This document shows, piece by piece, positions 22,902-33,935 of a stretch of 64,000 bases of DNA. Numbering within the stretch: the first letter of the stretch is position 1; each line of letters starts with the position of its first letter. The notes beneath the pieces are model-generated. The model saw only the letters and a list, made by a program, of their open reading frames with translations, did not search any database and was not told the origin of the DNA. The stretch comes from Parelaphostrongylus tenuis (taxonomy: Eukaryota; Nematoda; Chromadorea; Rhabditida; Metastrongylidae), in NCBI GenBank assembly GCA_019055375.1, contig JAHQIW010007234.1:558001-622000 (forward strand). The letters are read 5' to 3'. The position numbers were made by a program, and so were the translations under genes.

Positions 22902-23877
22902 TTTTGTTCTTGTTTTTGAACTTTGGTTCAAATCTTGAAAATTTCAATGGCGACTTTTTTTCCAAAATGGCCTTCTTAGTGCGCTATGGCAGTAGCAATA
23001 AAATCATGTTTCACACTCGGGCATTATTCACCAAACATAGCTTCTCTATTTAACTTTCAGTAATCATTCGATAGTTAAAATTTTGAGTACCTCAACGATG
23101 CACTTGGTTAGGAATTAGGATCTTTAGTGCACTGTAGCAGTCAGAAGAAAGCTGGATTTTGTACGCGCAGCGCATTTATGGCGCAGCGATTTGAATGTGG
23201 TGTGTTATCCTCGTTTTGAATTTTTTCTCCGCTTTGAAAAAACTCTGGATAAACTATATGGCTCTCATACTCATAGATTATTTTTACACGTTTCTACGCT
23301 TTTCATGTATAGACTTAGGCTGCCTAAGTTTAGTCAGAGACCTATTAGCGGGTAGATTTGGCAGTATAGAGTAAAAATGAAAAGCATAAGACCACAAAAC
23401 GGTAGAATAAAGTTTATTTGAGTAAGGAAAAAAAACACTCAATTTTATGCTAATAAATAAAAGTTGTGTTGCAGAAGCGCACTGACTTAGTGCCGATGCT
23501 GCGAAACCCGATCCACATACCGCAGCGTATCTGCCGACTACGAAGCTCAGTATTCTTTTTTATGACACATCACGATAAGCCGCTTGTTCTGGAAATCAAA
23601 TACATACTTGAAATTATCAAGGTTTGAGCAGTCCATTGGTTATTGAAAGTTCAAGGGAGAAACTCTGTTTAACGAAAAACGCTTGAATGTAGAACATAAT
23701 ATTGTTTTTTTTGTTACGGCACAATAAAAAAGCTAATTTGGAAGTAAAGTGCATCATTGAAATTCTCCGGATTGATTTGAGCTATCAGTTGATTGCAAAA
23801 GCTCAAGAGCAGCTAAAATGCGCTCTATTCCAAGGGGCTTAACAGGGTGAGGAAGTATAAAAGGATGAGGAATTAGG
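22902..23877. repeat. Dispersed AT-rich repeat C; no gene
   Basis: 22960-23160 carries the landmarks of a family seen at 31200-31420, 34740-35880 and 58900-59070: ATCATGTTTCACACTCG, TAATCATTCGATAGTTAAA and a GCACTGTAGCAGTCAGAAGAAAG segment. 23160-23877 is AT-rich with a possible further unit at 23700-23800. No coding feature. Confidence 0.5.
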
Positions 23878-24161
23878 ATATCGGCGTTGATCAATCCCTG
23901 AGGGATGCGCCATGCATTCTTCTTCAATTTTTAACTTCGTTTAAGATAATTGAATGCATATCTGGCCTCTACAATGACTCGCTGTACCCTCCCGCTGTAT
24001 CAAATCATTGCTGCTCAAAACAGATCAGCTTCCAGTCTAGTACCAATTTACCGACCCCGGAGGGATGTACGGCTTGACGAGCCATGGGCGCGAGATCGAA
24101 CTATCGACCTTGTCTGCAACGCAGAGCAGCTCTAACCACTGTCCCACATGCGCTCTGCGGA
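23878..24161 (-). repeat. tRNA-derived SINE, family 2
   Basis: Read on the minus strand, a tRNA-like head (CGCATGTGGGACAGTGGTTA, then a B-box-like AGTTCGATCTCGCG) leads to a body ending in CCCTCAGGGATTGATCAACG. It matches 33624-33920 along its length. I saw no convincing target-site duplication, so it is older than that copy. Confidence 0.8.
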
Positions 24162-24334
24162 GAACTATACTTTGCATCTCTGGAAGCTATTGAATAAAAA
24201 GAATTCCGTTCGGTCATCTAGGACCCAATATCTGTCATTGTTAGTGGATTCAATGCCGATATCGACTGTCCAGACCAAACCGTTGACAATTGATTGCTGA
24301 CAGATGGATGCGTTGTAGCGTAGAAAATGGGCAT

Positions 24335-24450
24335 AGCAAGCGTCAGTAGTGCGACGGTTATAGAACGCACCTCCGGATAGAGTGAAATTCGGATTTGAGT
24401 CCTACCTGGCACAAAATTTTTGGGCATCACTCTACACCATTCGGTACATT
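24335..24450 (+). repeat. tRNA-derived SINE, family 1
   Basis: AAGCGTCAGTAGTGCGACGG, then a degenerate B box (GGATTTGAGTCC), then the tail GGGCATCACTCTACACCATT. Confidence 0.6.
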
Positions 24451-24546
24451 GCTTCATTTTCGTAACATAAATGATCACAAGCTGAGTGATTTACGATTGC
24501 GCAAGTGATGCTCGTTACCATTCTATTTAAATTTCCGTTTTTACAG

Positions 24547-27500
24547 ATGTCATCCGATGATAGTGACGCAGACACAACATCAACATCTGCTAAGAGCAAT
24601 GACGAGGTTTCTATAATTGTTGCTATTTTTCTCCTATTCCATTGTTCATTTTCAGCTAAAATTAGGTAAATTTTATATCAAGATCTGAAAAAGTAATGCA
24701 GCTGTGTTTGATTTTTGCTACTTTTGTTGAAAAATGCACAATTAACTGACGTCAATCCTGGCAACTTAAGTCTGACGGATCCCTTTGCGCTCTTTGGTAT
24801 TAGATAAATGCGTATGTTTTATTTTATTGTAGAAACAATCACAAATGAGGTGCTTTACGATTAAACTGGTATTGGCTGAGTACTACTCCATCTAGTTTTC
24901 CGTCTCTGAAGAGTTCATTTCCGGATGGTGATGCAGATACATTGTCAGAAGAGCGGAAAGAAGAGTGCATATCGGATTCTTATTAGGTCCGAGCTTAATG
25001 TCGAAGCTTTCTTCTTTTTTTTTGCGAGAGGAGATGAGACATGTGGAAAGGATTGAAGAGAACAGTGTTGCCGAGAGCAGTAAGCAATGAACTTCCAATT
25101 GTAATTAAGAGCATTGAGTAATAAAGTGCTGCACATCTACCTAGCTCCTATGAAGTGAATACCTACCGGAATTTGTGAAAACATAGTGCCGAGTGAAAAT
25201 GATGCTCGTCACGGCGCGCATGTGGCAGGTCTCGATCCCCTAACTCTCTCCGGCAGCCAGCAACAACGCTCTATGGAACGCCACAGCCAGACTATCCTCG
25301 AAATTGCAAGCAGACTCGCTCATCCTGTATTCTACGCCCTCTTCGAAAAGAAGACGGAAAACTATCTGAATGCTAGAAGTGCTGGAATCCGCACTGTGAA
25401 AAACACTGTGATGACGGGTCAAATAAAGCGCAAAAAAAATCAAAAAGAACAGTTTCAAAAAACGACTCTAAACATAATTGGTTAGTGAGCCGTATTATTT
25501 ATTGATTCCGTGGAATTGAACCTTAAATGTGTCATTGATTTGGAGAATAGAGAATTATTTCTTTGCCATTAAAATATACACCGATACTAATAAAAGGAGG
25601 GGAAGATGCTGTCGGAAAGAATCTAGAAAGGAAATTTTAATTGCATTCTGCCTCTCTTTTCCCTTGAATGATCATCGCATAGAAATGAGTAAACATTTAT
25701 CATTAGTTTTTTTGAAGTAGAAAAGCCTCTTTAAGTCTCTGAGTTATCAGAATTCAACAAAGTAATGCTCACTCTGCATTAGGTGTTACGAAGTGGACCA
25801 TGTGAGGACACGTAGAAGCTTTTGAAAGGTATCAAACATTTGCGGAAAATTGAGCAAGATCGTAAGTAAAGTGTTCAAAATTGTGCTGCTTTCGAAACTT
25901 GTCTCAACCACACCATGCCATTGTAGGTGACTTCACGCATGGAGTGGTCAGATGACGCTGAACTCGTAACGAGCTCAGCACAATTCCGAGCCTAACTGCG
26001 ACGTCCATAGCTAAGTGGCCTACTGTATAATTCTGGCACTCAATACCGCTCCTCTTCCCACTTTACTTCCCTGTTCCAATCCGCGGCGTTTTACTCAGTT
26101 TTCCCAATTTTTCTCGCTCCGTTGTTGAGTTTTCGACAACATTTTACAAAACGAGTTTCTCACTGCATGACTTTTTGTTAAACTTGTCCTCATATGCCGT
26201 ACAGCTTGATACCTGTTCATCAGTTGTCAACTAATAACCCTGCATGAATATATTGCTGAGGTGAACCTATTCCCTGAGCGGAATCGGTACATATTGTAAT
26301 TATAAAAGTTTAAATTTTATTCACCTGTATCACCTGTCGTCCCGTTGATCGTCGAGTGACTCGAGCGGGTACCAGCAACTCTTCCATTTTTCCCTATCGC
26401 GTGCAAGAGTAGCCCAGTGGGTCCTCCTTGCTCTAGGAATTCGCTGAGCATCATATCTTTCTTCCATCGCTTTCGTGAAGAAATCGGACCAACGGGTCAG
26501 TGGTCTTCCTTTAGAGCGCTTGACGTCCCGAGGAATCCAGTCGGTAACGGCTCTCGTCCATCGGTTGTCGTTGAAGCGCATCACGTGTCCGGCCCACCTT
26601 ATTTTCGATATCCTGGCGTGTAGAACGGCGTCTCCGATTTTCGATCGTTGACGTAGGTCGGAAGTTCGGATCCTTTGTCTCATTTGCAAAATACGAGATA
26701 CTCCTAGCATCGACCTTTCGACTGCGCGTTCGATAACGGCAAGTGATCTTTCATCCTGCTTACGTAGCGACCAGGTTTCTGCTGCATACGTTAGGGCAGG
26801 GATAATTGTCGGGTCGAAAAGGTGGGCACGGAGTCGGATGTTCTTTGTCCTCTTCACTACATCTTCGATGCTCTTAAACGTTCCCCAAGCCGCTCGTTTC
26901 CTCCTGCTCAACTCTGGGGCTAGGTCGTTCATCATGTTGATTTCACGACCTAGATAGATGTAACTGGAGCATTCGGAAATTGTCGTTCCGTTGAGCGTGA
27001 ATGGGGCATTAGAAACCCATCCGTTCCTCATGAACATTGTTTTCGTTAGATTCAGTTGAAGACCGATCTTTCCACAGGCGTTATCGAAATCAGTCAACAT
27101 TCGTTCCGCTTGGCTGATGTTTGGTGTTATGAGAACGATATCGTCAGCAAAGCGAAGATGGTTTAATTGTCGACCGTCAATTTTCACTCCCATTTCGTCC
27201 CATTCTAATGTTCGCATGACGTTTTGTAGGGTGGCAGTGAATAGTTTTGGCGATATTGTATCGCCTTGTCGAACCCCTCTTCTTACGTCAATGGTGATAT
27301 TGTTGTAGAATGGAGATATTCTGGTCGTGAAATCTTTATAAAGCTCACGAAGGATCATTATGTACCGAGTAGGGACGCCCTGGTTATCCAGAGCCTCTAT
27401 AACCGCTTCTGTTTCCATTGAATCAAAGGCTTTTTTCAGATCGATGAAAGTGAGACAGAGTGGTTGTTTGTACTCTCGCGAAACTTCAATGAGTCTTGTG

Positions 27501-29858
27501 ATCGTGTGGATGTGGTCCATGGTACTAAATCCTTTTCTGAACCCTGCTTGTTCGCCTGGCTGTCCTTCGTCCAGTGTTCTGTCAATCCTGTTCAGGATGA
27601 CTCGAGTAAAGAGTTTATAGACAACGGACAGCAAGCAGATTGGGCGATAATTGCCTATGTCGTAAAGGTCTCCCTTTTTGAACAACAATACGGTCTTGCT
27701 GGTTTTCCATTGAATAGGGACCTTGCATTCTGATAGGTAGCGAGTGAAGAGCCGAGCCAGGGTGTTGATGAGAACTGGCTGCAGGTTCTTCAGGTGTTCT
27801 GGTCTAATCCTGTCTGGATCGGGTGTTGTTCTGTTTTTCACCGACGATATAGCATGTCGGATTTCGGAAGGAAGGACCGGTGGAACGACATATTCGTCCT
27901 CTTTCAATTTATATGACGGTAAGAGAACATGGCTAGCGAAGAGATCCGAGTAGTACTGGTGGATGATTTTCTCCATAGCCCTTCTGGAAGCTGTAAGTGT
28001 CCCGTCAGGGGATCGGAGTGCAATCATCTTGGTCTTATAGTTGGCGAAGCCTCGCTGGGCTTTGCGAATGCTCTTCCCAGCTTCTGCAGCTTCTGCCATA
28101 ACTGCTGCTCTTCTCTCTTTAAGGTCTTCTTTTATCGCTTCTCTGCATCGTTTCGCAAGTTCGGACGTAAGGTTTCGGTTGCCTGCGGCTCGTGCGATTC
28201 CACGTTGACGTATAAGCTCGAGTGTCTGCGGAGACAAGCGTCTCTTCGTGACCTTAGGACTTTCGGCTTTTTTAGGGCCAACGTGAAGATATTCAACGAG
28301 TCGATCGTATTCTTCGTCGATGTTGTCGGCAACGGTATCTTCCCAAGAGCCGACTAATGATTTGAATACATCCCAGTTTATGGTAGTTCTGGGACTTCGT
28401 TGTTTGAATTTAGCGGCTTTCTCTCCTCTCCTCGAAAATAGGAACGTTGCGCGAAGGAGGCGATGGTCTGATCCCGTGTAGAACTTGGGAACAACAGCGA
28501 CGTCGGTCAGGCAAAGCCTTCGATTTACTATGATGTAATCTATTTCGTTATGGTACTCTCCATTGGGAGACTCCCACGTCCATCGCTGAGAGAGAGGCTT
28601 TTGGAATTGCGAGTTACCATGGATGGTTTGGGTCGTCATGATAAACTCGGATAGCCTCTCACCCTGTTCATTCCATTCTAGTCCGTGGGTCCCTATGTGA
28701 CGTTCTTCAGACGTTCTTCTAGGTCCAATTTTTGCGTTAAAATCTCCGACAATGACCTTGAAGAATGTATGATCTTTCTGAAGAATTTTTCGAGGTCCAT
28801 ATAGAACGCTTCGACTTCGTCTTCGTCATAGCTTGATGTTGGTGCGTAAGCAACGAAGATGGTCAAAGCCGGCATAGAACCACATCGTTTCAACCGTAAT
28901 CGTCCGATGCGGGTTGTTAGTTGTTCGAACGAATCAATGTTCACGGTCAAATTCGATTTGACGAGGACGCCAACGCCACCGACACCTCTGCGATCGCATG
29001 TTCCAAGGAACAGTTCTTCTCCGGTGTCATAGACAGCGTGAAAAGGATGGCGCCTTTTCGTCTCAGCCAGGCCAATGACGTCGTACCTTATTCTTCTTGC
29101 TTGAATCAACAGATCTTCTACAGCGGATTGTTGAGCAAGGGTTCTTGCATTGTAGGTACAGATCGTCATTTTAGTCCGTTTCGATCTTGGCAGTCTAGTT
29201 CGGCCCTGAGATTTTAGCAGCCTCTCCGTACTCGTCCTACCTGGCGCTGCCGTACCAGGGGCTCTTTCGGGGTCAGGGGAATGAGGCCCATATTTGTTAC
29301 TGTTTTTGGCATTTTTGATACCCGACGTGTAGCTTGCCAGGCTCTAAACGTGGGGCTGGGTACTCACGAGTAGCTTGCCAGTCTCTCTCGGAGAAGCGGG
29401 AGGAGCTTATTTGTTGGAGGCGACTCCTAACCGCCTCCCATGTACTTCCCAGCCGCTTGATTGCAGGCTTTTGGCCGACTTGACTCGTAGAAATAGAGTT
29501 TTGTCAAGTCGGCACTGCAGAAGCAGGGAGCTCGTGCCCTGAATCCACCTGCGTCTCTGGGAAGCACACGGTCGCTTTTGGTTCGCGTTTTATTCCCCTA
29601 TCCACCACCTGGGGACGCGCCACGTGCCCTCGCGACTAACCGGGCGGGATCCCTCAAAGAGGGAGGTCCGTGGAAATTTTATTATTATACTACTAAAAGA
29701 TTATGAGGATTAAGATTATGAATTTTTCTAAATAGTGTAGCTTTGGGATGTATTCAAAGTCACCTCTTCTCTTGCTTTCTTTTGAAATAGGTGTCGAAAG
29801 ATTCAGAAGGCTGCCGGAAAGGGTGAAAAGCTTGCTGGCTAAGGGAAGGAAAGATTAG
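24547..29858 (+). CDS. Candidate three-exon small acidic/basic protein; RTE in intron 2
   Basis: No known family recognised. Three exons fit in phase with canonical signals. Exon 1, 24547-24606, follows TTTTTACAG, opens with ATG, encodes a Ser/Asp/Thr-rich stretch (MSSDDSDADTTSTSAKSNDE) and ends GAG|GTTTCT. Exon 2, 24656-24665, is a 10-base micro-exon after TTCATTTTCAG and ends G|GTAAAT. Exon 3, 29791-29858, follows TTTGAAATAG, encodes a basic stretch (VERFRRLPERVKSLLAKGRK) and ends at a stop. The product would be about 45 residues. AG followed directly by ATG could be a trans-splice acceptor, which is usual in nematodes. Intron 2 would be 5.1 kb and hold a SINE, dispersed repeat A and the full-length RTE. 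Cautions: it is short, the exon 1 sequence resembles part of repeat A (24911-24965), and further exons may exist. Confidence 0.25.
24900..26000 (+). repeat. Dispersed repeat A, copy 2 (about 1.1 kb)
   Basis: Colinear with 7820-8925 (see that entry). It ends in the same AACTCGTAACGAGCTCAGCA / ACAATTCCGAGCC block. Its own SINE (25195-25410) is in plus orientation and at a different position from the SINE in copy 1, so the two SINEs inserted independently. Confidence 0.65.
25195..25410 (+). repeat. tRNA-derived SINE, family 3
   Basis: Plus-strand copy. GATGCTCGTCACGGCGCGCA corresponds to the tRNA-like head of 35910-36113, and CTCTCCGGCAGCCAGCAACA, ACGCTCTATGGAACGCCACA and GCTAGAAGTGCTGG follow the same body. 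The outermost head bases are degraded. Confidence 0.7.
26001..26311. other. Pre-insertion flank of the RTE; no gene seen
   Basis: Non-coding AT-rich sequence leading to the left target-site duplication at 26312-26321. No exon recognised. Confidence 0.45.
26330..29169 (-). pseudogene. RTE ORF2: endonuclease-reverse transcriptase, one frameshift
   Basis: Nicks target DNA and reverse-transcribes the element RNA at the nick. Endonuclease part, from MTICTYNARTL: ETKR catalytic Glu motif near residue 37, the GVGGVGVLV strand, and AYAPTS. The GDFN-type segment and SDHRLL, with the conserved His, follow in the second frame. RT part, numbered from the internal Met at 28639: fingers TVLLFKKGD (about 316-324) and GNYRPICLL (about 329-337); catalytic Asp in FIDLKKAFD (about 398-406); RRGVRQGDTISPKLF (about 453-467); FADD (497-500). 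The C-terminal region ends CWYPLESLDDQRDDR. The frame slips at 28786-28790, where an A run appears one base short. Joined length would be about 946 codons, normal for RTE. No other stop was seen. A sequencing error in the homopolymer is an alternative explanation. Confidence 0.93.
29214..29312 (-). CDS. RTE short upstream ORF (32 codons)
   Basis: A small Met-initiated frame (MPKTVTNMGLIPLTPKEPLV at its start) ends 44 bases before the ORF2 ATG. Known RTE elements often carry a short, poorly conserved ORF in this position. Its function is unknown. In this copy it is open, but coding status is unproven. Confidence 0.45.
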   Translation of the reverse strand: MPKTVTNMGLIPLTPKEPLVRQRQVGRVRRGC

Positions 29859-30599
29859 TGCGCAGTGAGTGTACATTTGATTTTTATGTTTTCGAAAATT
29901 AAAAAAAGTCTGTTCTAGGTTTCGCGTTCAAGCAAATCGCCAGCCCCAAAAAGTGGATTTAAGTTGGTACTTAAAGACTTTTTTGACCTACCTATCTAGC
30001 ATAGTTGAATGGCTTTCGTATTTGCAGTGAGAAATTTTGTGTGAAGTTGGCTTCACTCCAGAGCGCAGAACAAGTGACACATGATGACACATTCACCGAC
30101 ATGGTCAGCGACTGTCTCCATGAAATGTCGCCTAGTAGAAGACACCGAATAATCTATAATGTCGTTGGTACAGTGGATTTGAAATGTTTTTGAGCAAATA
30201 TGTTAGAATCATATGTGTTAAGCATATGTTAGCTTGTGCTTGGCACACTGATAGCTTGAATCAATGTCATAAAGTTTGCTACTTTTATAGAAAAACAGCA
30301 CTGAATTTTTCAACTTCTGTTAGTCACATTAATTACATTAATTTCACATCGCTGCAAAAATTCACTTTTTCCCAGTAATAGGTTCCAGTAGTGGTCAAGG
30401 ATTGGTAAGAGTTCGACATTTGTAAACTGAAGTTGCAGGTTATTGCCAGAGCGGAAGGAGATCCATTGAGTTTCGTTAGCATACAGAGAATAATCGTTTA
30501 AAGATAGTCGACGTTGTAGAAGCAAATATGGGTTGTCCATGGCTACTAGCTCAGTGAGTTTTTTTTCTCTTTCTTAAGTCGTACAATTTGTCGTTTCGG
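29859..30599. other. No gene recognised
   Basis: Starts with a donor-like GTGAGT (29874) and an acceptor-like TTCTAG (29915-29920) just after the candidate exon at 29791-29858. No frame continues convincingly. The remainder is AT-rich. Confidence 0.35.
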
Positions 30600-31420
30600 A
30601 GCAACTCTTAAGTACTGAGCGCTACGTCTGGGTGGCACCACGAGCGATGTAAGATCGGGCAAGGTTAAGCTCGAGGCGATCTCGCCACAGAGTCTCAAAA
30701 TAAGAACTTCATTGGCTTCACAATAGCCTCGTAAGTCTCTTTGATTGTTACTTCATGCTTATTGTAGTTTTTCTCTGTGTGACATGAATGAGCACCATTC
30801 ATAATCCATATTTGTGTATTCTTGCTAACTAGAACATTGAACACCACCGTTGATTTCATGGAAGTTAGCAAAAAAGTTCACTCTTCCACCATTCACACAC
30901 TGCTTCAAGTCCTTTCAACAAAGGACACGATAAAGTTTGGAGAACCATAAGTTTTGTGAAACTAGAAATATTATCAATTTATGAAAAAAATTTCACTGTA
31001 TTCATGTGAAAGCATGCTAATGTCATCGTCTTTCACATTTTTTTTTTCAATTCAATTTGTCTGCCGAACACATTGCTATCAGCATCTCGTGAGATTGCGC
31101 AGATTATTTTGAATTCATTGTGATGTTTCTGGATAATTTTCGTTGTCTTCACCCTGTTTAACATCTTCTGGAAAAAGACGCGTTTTCTGCTTTTTTGAAT
31201 TTCCAATGGTCATTCGACCTTTATCTTAAGAATTTCAACGATGTATTTTATTTTCAAAATGCCCTCCTCACTACGCTGTGACAGTAGAAATAATATATAT
31301 TTCACACTCGAGCATTTTTCGCCTGACAAAGCTTTTCTCTTAGACTTTCAGTAATCATTCGATAGCTTAAGTCTCGAAAATTTCAAGGTGGCAATTAAAG
31401 AAGATTGGATTTCGTACTCA
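30600..31420 (+). repeat. Dispersed repeats B and C, adjoining
   Basis: 30600-30900 is a second copy of repeat B (see 8955-9260). 30900-31200 matches the outer end of palindrome 2 (22635-22905): TCCTTT..ACA..GACACGA, GAACACATTGCTATCAGCAT, GTGATGTTTCTGGAT. It then continues (31200-31420) into repeat C with CATTCGATAGCTTAAG, just as the right flank of palindrome 2 does. This copy shows which palindrome 2 end is native. Confidence 0.6.
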
Positions 31421-32298
31421 ACACACATTCATCGTGCTGCGAGATTCACATGTGATGTACCCTTCTCATCACAGTAGTTGGGGTTTCTCTTATTTTTTTT
31501 CCCAAGGGTTTCTCTCAAGGCGGAGATCAAACTTTGTAAATCTTTGTAGGATCTGATAGAATTTTTAAGTTCTCGTTACTTATAGATTTCTATTCGATGG
31601 TCGTCTAATAAGCGACGACCACAACCCGGCGAAACTCGCCCATGCGAGACAGCGACACTATGGAGGTAATCTATTTGTAAAGTAGTTCTTTGTTTTTCGC
31701 TTTTTTCGTTATTATTATCCATGCTGGTTGAGTTCAAAAGGCATAAAGTGTCTGATGTTGATCAGTCTCTGAGAAATACGCCGTTTTCCATCATTAGCAA
31801 GCATCGTAGAGGTGATTGAATGAATATCTGGCAAATGAAATAATTTATATGCCCTACTGATGTATTAAATTGATGTTTTATTCTCTCAAATAAGTCTAAT
31901 ACCGTTTTGACGACCCCGAATTGTTGAAAGACGAGGTGGACATGAGGCATGAGTTTGCCGGATATGTATCTGAAACTTCTCGGTGATTGAAGACGTAGAA
32001 AATGCATAGTGCTTCCTTCAAGGATAAATTAACGGCTAACAGTTTTGCCCTTTCGTTTATGTTGGAATTACGAGTCTGTGTTATCCTTCTTTGTCGGTTC
32101 TATTTAATGCAATGAAATCTGTTAGTAGCACATTCAGGTTTATCAGGAGCAAACCGGATAGTACTTCTGAGTTTGTTTTAGAGAATGATGACACCGGTAA
32201 GTCTCTGCATCTTGTTCTTATTACCTTCTTTTTGTTGATGCGACGAAGTGGACAGGAAAACTAGCAGCACAGGTGTTTTGTAATGCAAGTTAATAAGA
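31421..32298. other. No gene recognised
   Basis: AT-rich non-coding sequence. The minus-strand frame 31762-32007 (81 codons) lacks recognisable features. Confidence 0.35.
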
Positions 32299-32570
32299 CA
32301 AAATTACGGTGCAAGGGATTCCAATCAAGACCTCGTATTGGTAGATCGCACCGAGACGTAATTGCGTCGGATAGTTTGACTCACAACCTAAAATGAAGAA
32401 CTGTGAATTGCAAAATGCGGAGCAAGAATTTCCATCAACGATCACTTATTGATGAGATCGCATCGGCACGAAGTCGCATGAGGTACTCAAAGAATAAGCT
32501 AAGATCAAGAACCATGAAATGAAAAATGCGGTGCAATGAACTCCGTCCAAGACCGCAACTAATCAGGTAG
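32299..32570 (+). repeat. Diverged tandem repeat, about 110-bp period
   Basis: ATTACGGTGCAAGGGATTCC (about 32305), AATGCGGAGCAAGAATTTCC (about 32413) and AATGCGGTGCAATGAACTCC (about 32525) begin successive units. Each unit is followed by a CAA.GA.C.C..ATTG block and a GAT.GCA.CG block. There are about 2.5 copies. Confidence 0.65.
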
Positions 32571-33608
32571 ATTGTATGATTAGTTATTTTATTGTATGAA
32601 CTCTGCCCAACATTAGAGATTTTCGTTGTGTTTCTTATAATTATAAACCTAAAAGACTCAAGCAACATTTTACATCGACTGTCACCTATCAAACTCTTAC
32701 CACTCTCACCCATTCTCTCTCGCTATTGTTATTCCTTCCCACAGATGCTCATCAGAATATTTTTTCAACCCATCCTATAAGATTTCTATGCTATCACTTG
32801 CACCTTCCTTCTATGCATCAAACTGCTTTCTGTGTGAAGCTTTTCTACAATTCCGTCGTCGTCTTCGCTGATTTTGTCCACATCTTTTTATCTTTTATAT
32901 CGTGAATTTGTTGTTGGAGCATAATCTTTCACACTCTCATAGCTTACTATCGTTAATCGTTGTTATCACATAATTATCGCTGTATTGATGGTGTAGGTTC
33001 ACATATATAAAGTTTTGTTATGCAATTACGGTGAACAATGCGATACAGACCAAATAAATTGATAAAGTGAGAAATTATTTGATTTTGAGGAGCCTACTGA
33101 AAAGTCCGCTTGAAAACCATTCCTCCAATACTACATTCTCCACTTTACTGCCATAAATTATACGAATATCTCTCAGCAGTGTACGCAACAGACTTTTGAT
33201 CAAACCTACTGTCATTACCAATAACATTTGAATACCTACAGTCCTATGCAATGCACATAAAGATGGTAAATTATAAATCACCTGTAGTATGTCGTTAAAA
33301 ATAATTTTCCTAAAGTACATTGGCTAGCATATCTTGTAGTTAGTGTGGAATCGCCATATCATGTTAACACGATACATCAGTCAGTTTAGCGCATTGTCTA
33401 GGTGTTAGTCTTTGACGTTGTGCAAGACCAGACCTGCACAACTAAACTGTATTCAACACTAGTATACTAAAAAAAACCAAACGAGAAACCTGCATTACTT
33501 AATAGTTTTGTTGGAATACTATTGATGCTTCATGCACAGAGGTTATCCAAACTTAGCATCCGCTTATCAACTAAGAATAATTCGAAAAGAAATACGGTGC
33601 ACTGAAGT
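32571..33608. other. No gene recognised
   Basis: Pyrimidine-rich and AT-rich sequence with short chance frames on both strands. No repeat boundaries identified. Confidence 0.35.
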
Positions 33609-33935
33609 AAAGAGAAAAGATTAAAGATAAAAAGCTCTCGGCGTTGATCAATCCCTGAGGGATGCGCCATGCATTCGACTTCAATTTTTAACTTCGTTTG
33701 AGGTGTTTGAATGCACATCTGGCCTTTACAATGACTCGCGGTGGCCTCCCGCTGAACCGAGTCAGTGCTGCTTATCCTCCCAGACAAGCTTGAGACCTGT
33801 CTGGTACCAATTTACCGATCCCGGAGGGATGGATGGCTTGGTGAGCCATGAGCGCGAGATCGAACCATTGACCTCGTGTGCGACGCAGGGCACCTCTAAC
33901 CACTGCGCCACATGCGCTCTAAAGAGAAAAGATTA
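33609..33935 (-). mobile_element. tRNA-derived SINE, family 2, with 15-bp target-site duplication
   Basis: The element (33624-33920, minus) is flanked by a perfect direct repeat, AAAGAGAAAAGATTA, at 33609-33623 and 33921-33935. Complemented, it begins AGAGCGCATGTGGCGCAGTG, with a pol III A box (TGGCGCAGTGGTTAGAG, 33894-33910) and a B box (GGTTCGATCTC, 33856-33866). A body of about 200 bases follows and ends CGCCGAGAGCTTTTTATCTT. The perfect duplication shows LINE-type retroposition and recent insertion relative to other copies (23878-24161; head-bearing copies at 44110-44270 and 56755-56890). By general knowledge it would be transcribed by RNA polymerase III and mobilised by a LINE in trans. 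Confidence 0.9.

Larger units (their letters stand above)
26322..29673 (-). mobile_element. Full-length RTE-type non-LTR retrotransposon (3.35 kb)
   Basis: Minus-strand element bounded by a perfect 10-bp target-site duplication, AAATTTTATT, at 26312-26321 and 29674-29683. From 5' to 3' it has a GC-rich 5' UTR of about 360 bases, a 32-codon upstream frame (29312-29214), a large ORF2 encoding AP-type endonuclease plus reverse transcriptase (29169-26330), and an almost absent 3' UTR ending ACAGGTGATACAGGTG. A short leader ORF, one large EN-RT ORF and a minimal 3' UTR are the hallmarks of the RTE clade. There is no LTR, RNase H or gag. It is disabled only by one frameshift in an A run (plus-strand T run 28786-28790). 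The intact ends, duplication and near-open frame point to recent insertion. At least five older relics of the family lie in this window. Confidence 0.95.

Noticed and set aside
27117..28357. Several plus-strand open frames of 60-140 codons
   Set aside because: Antisense shadows of the RTE ORF2.
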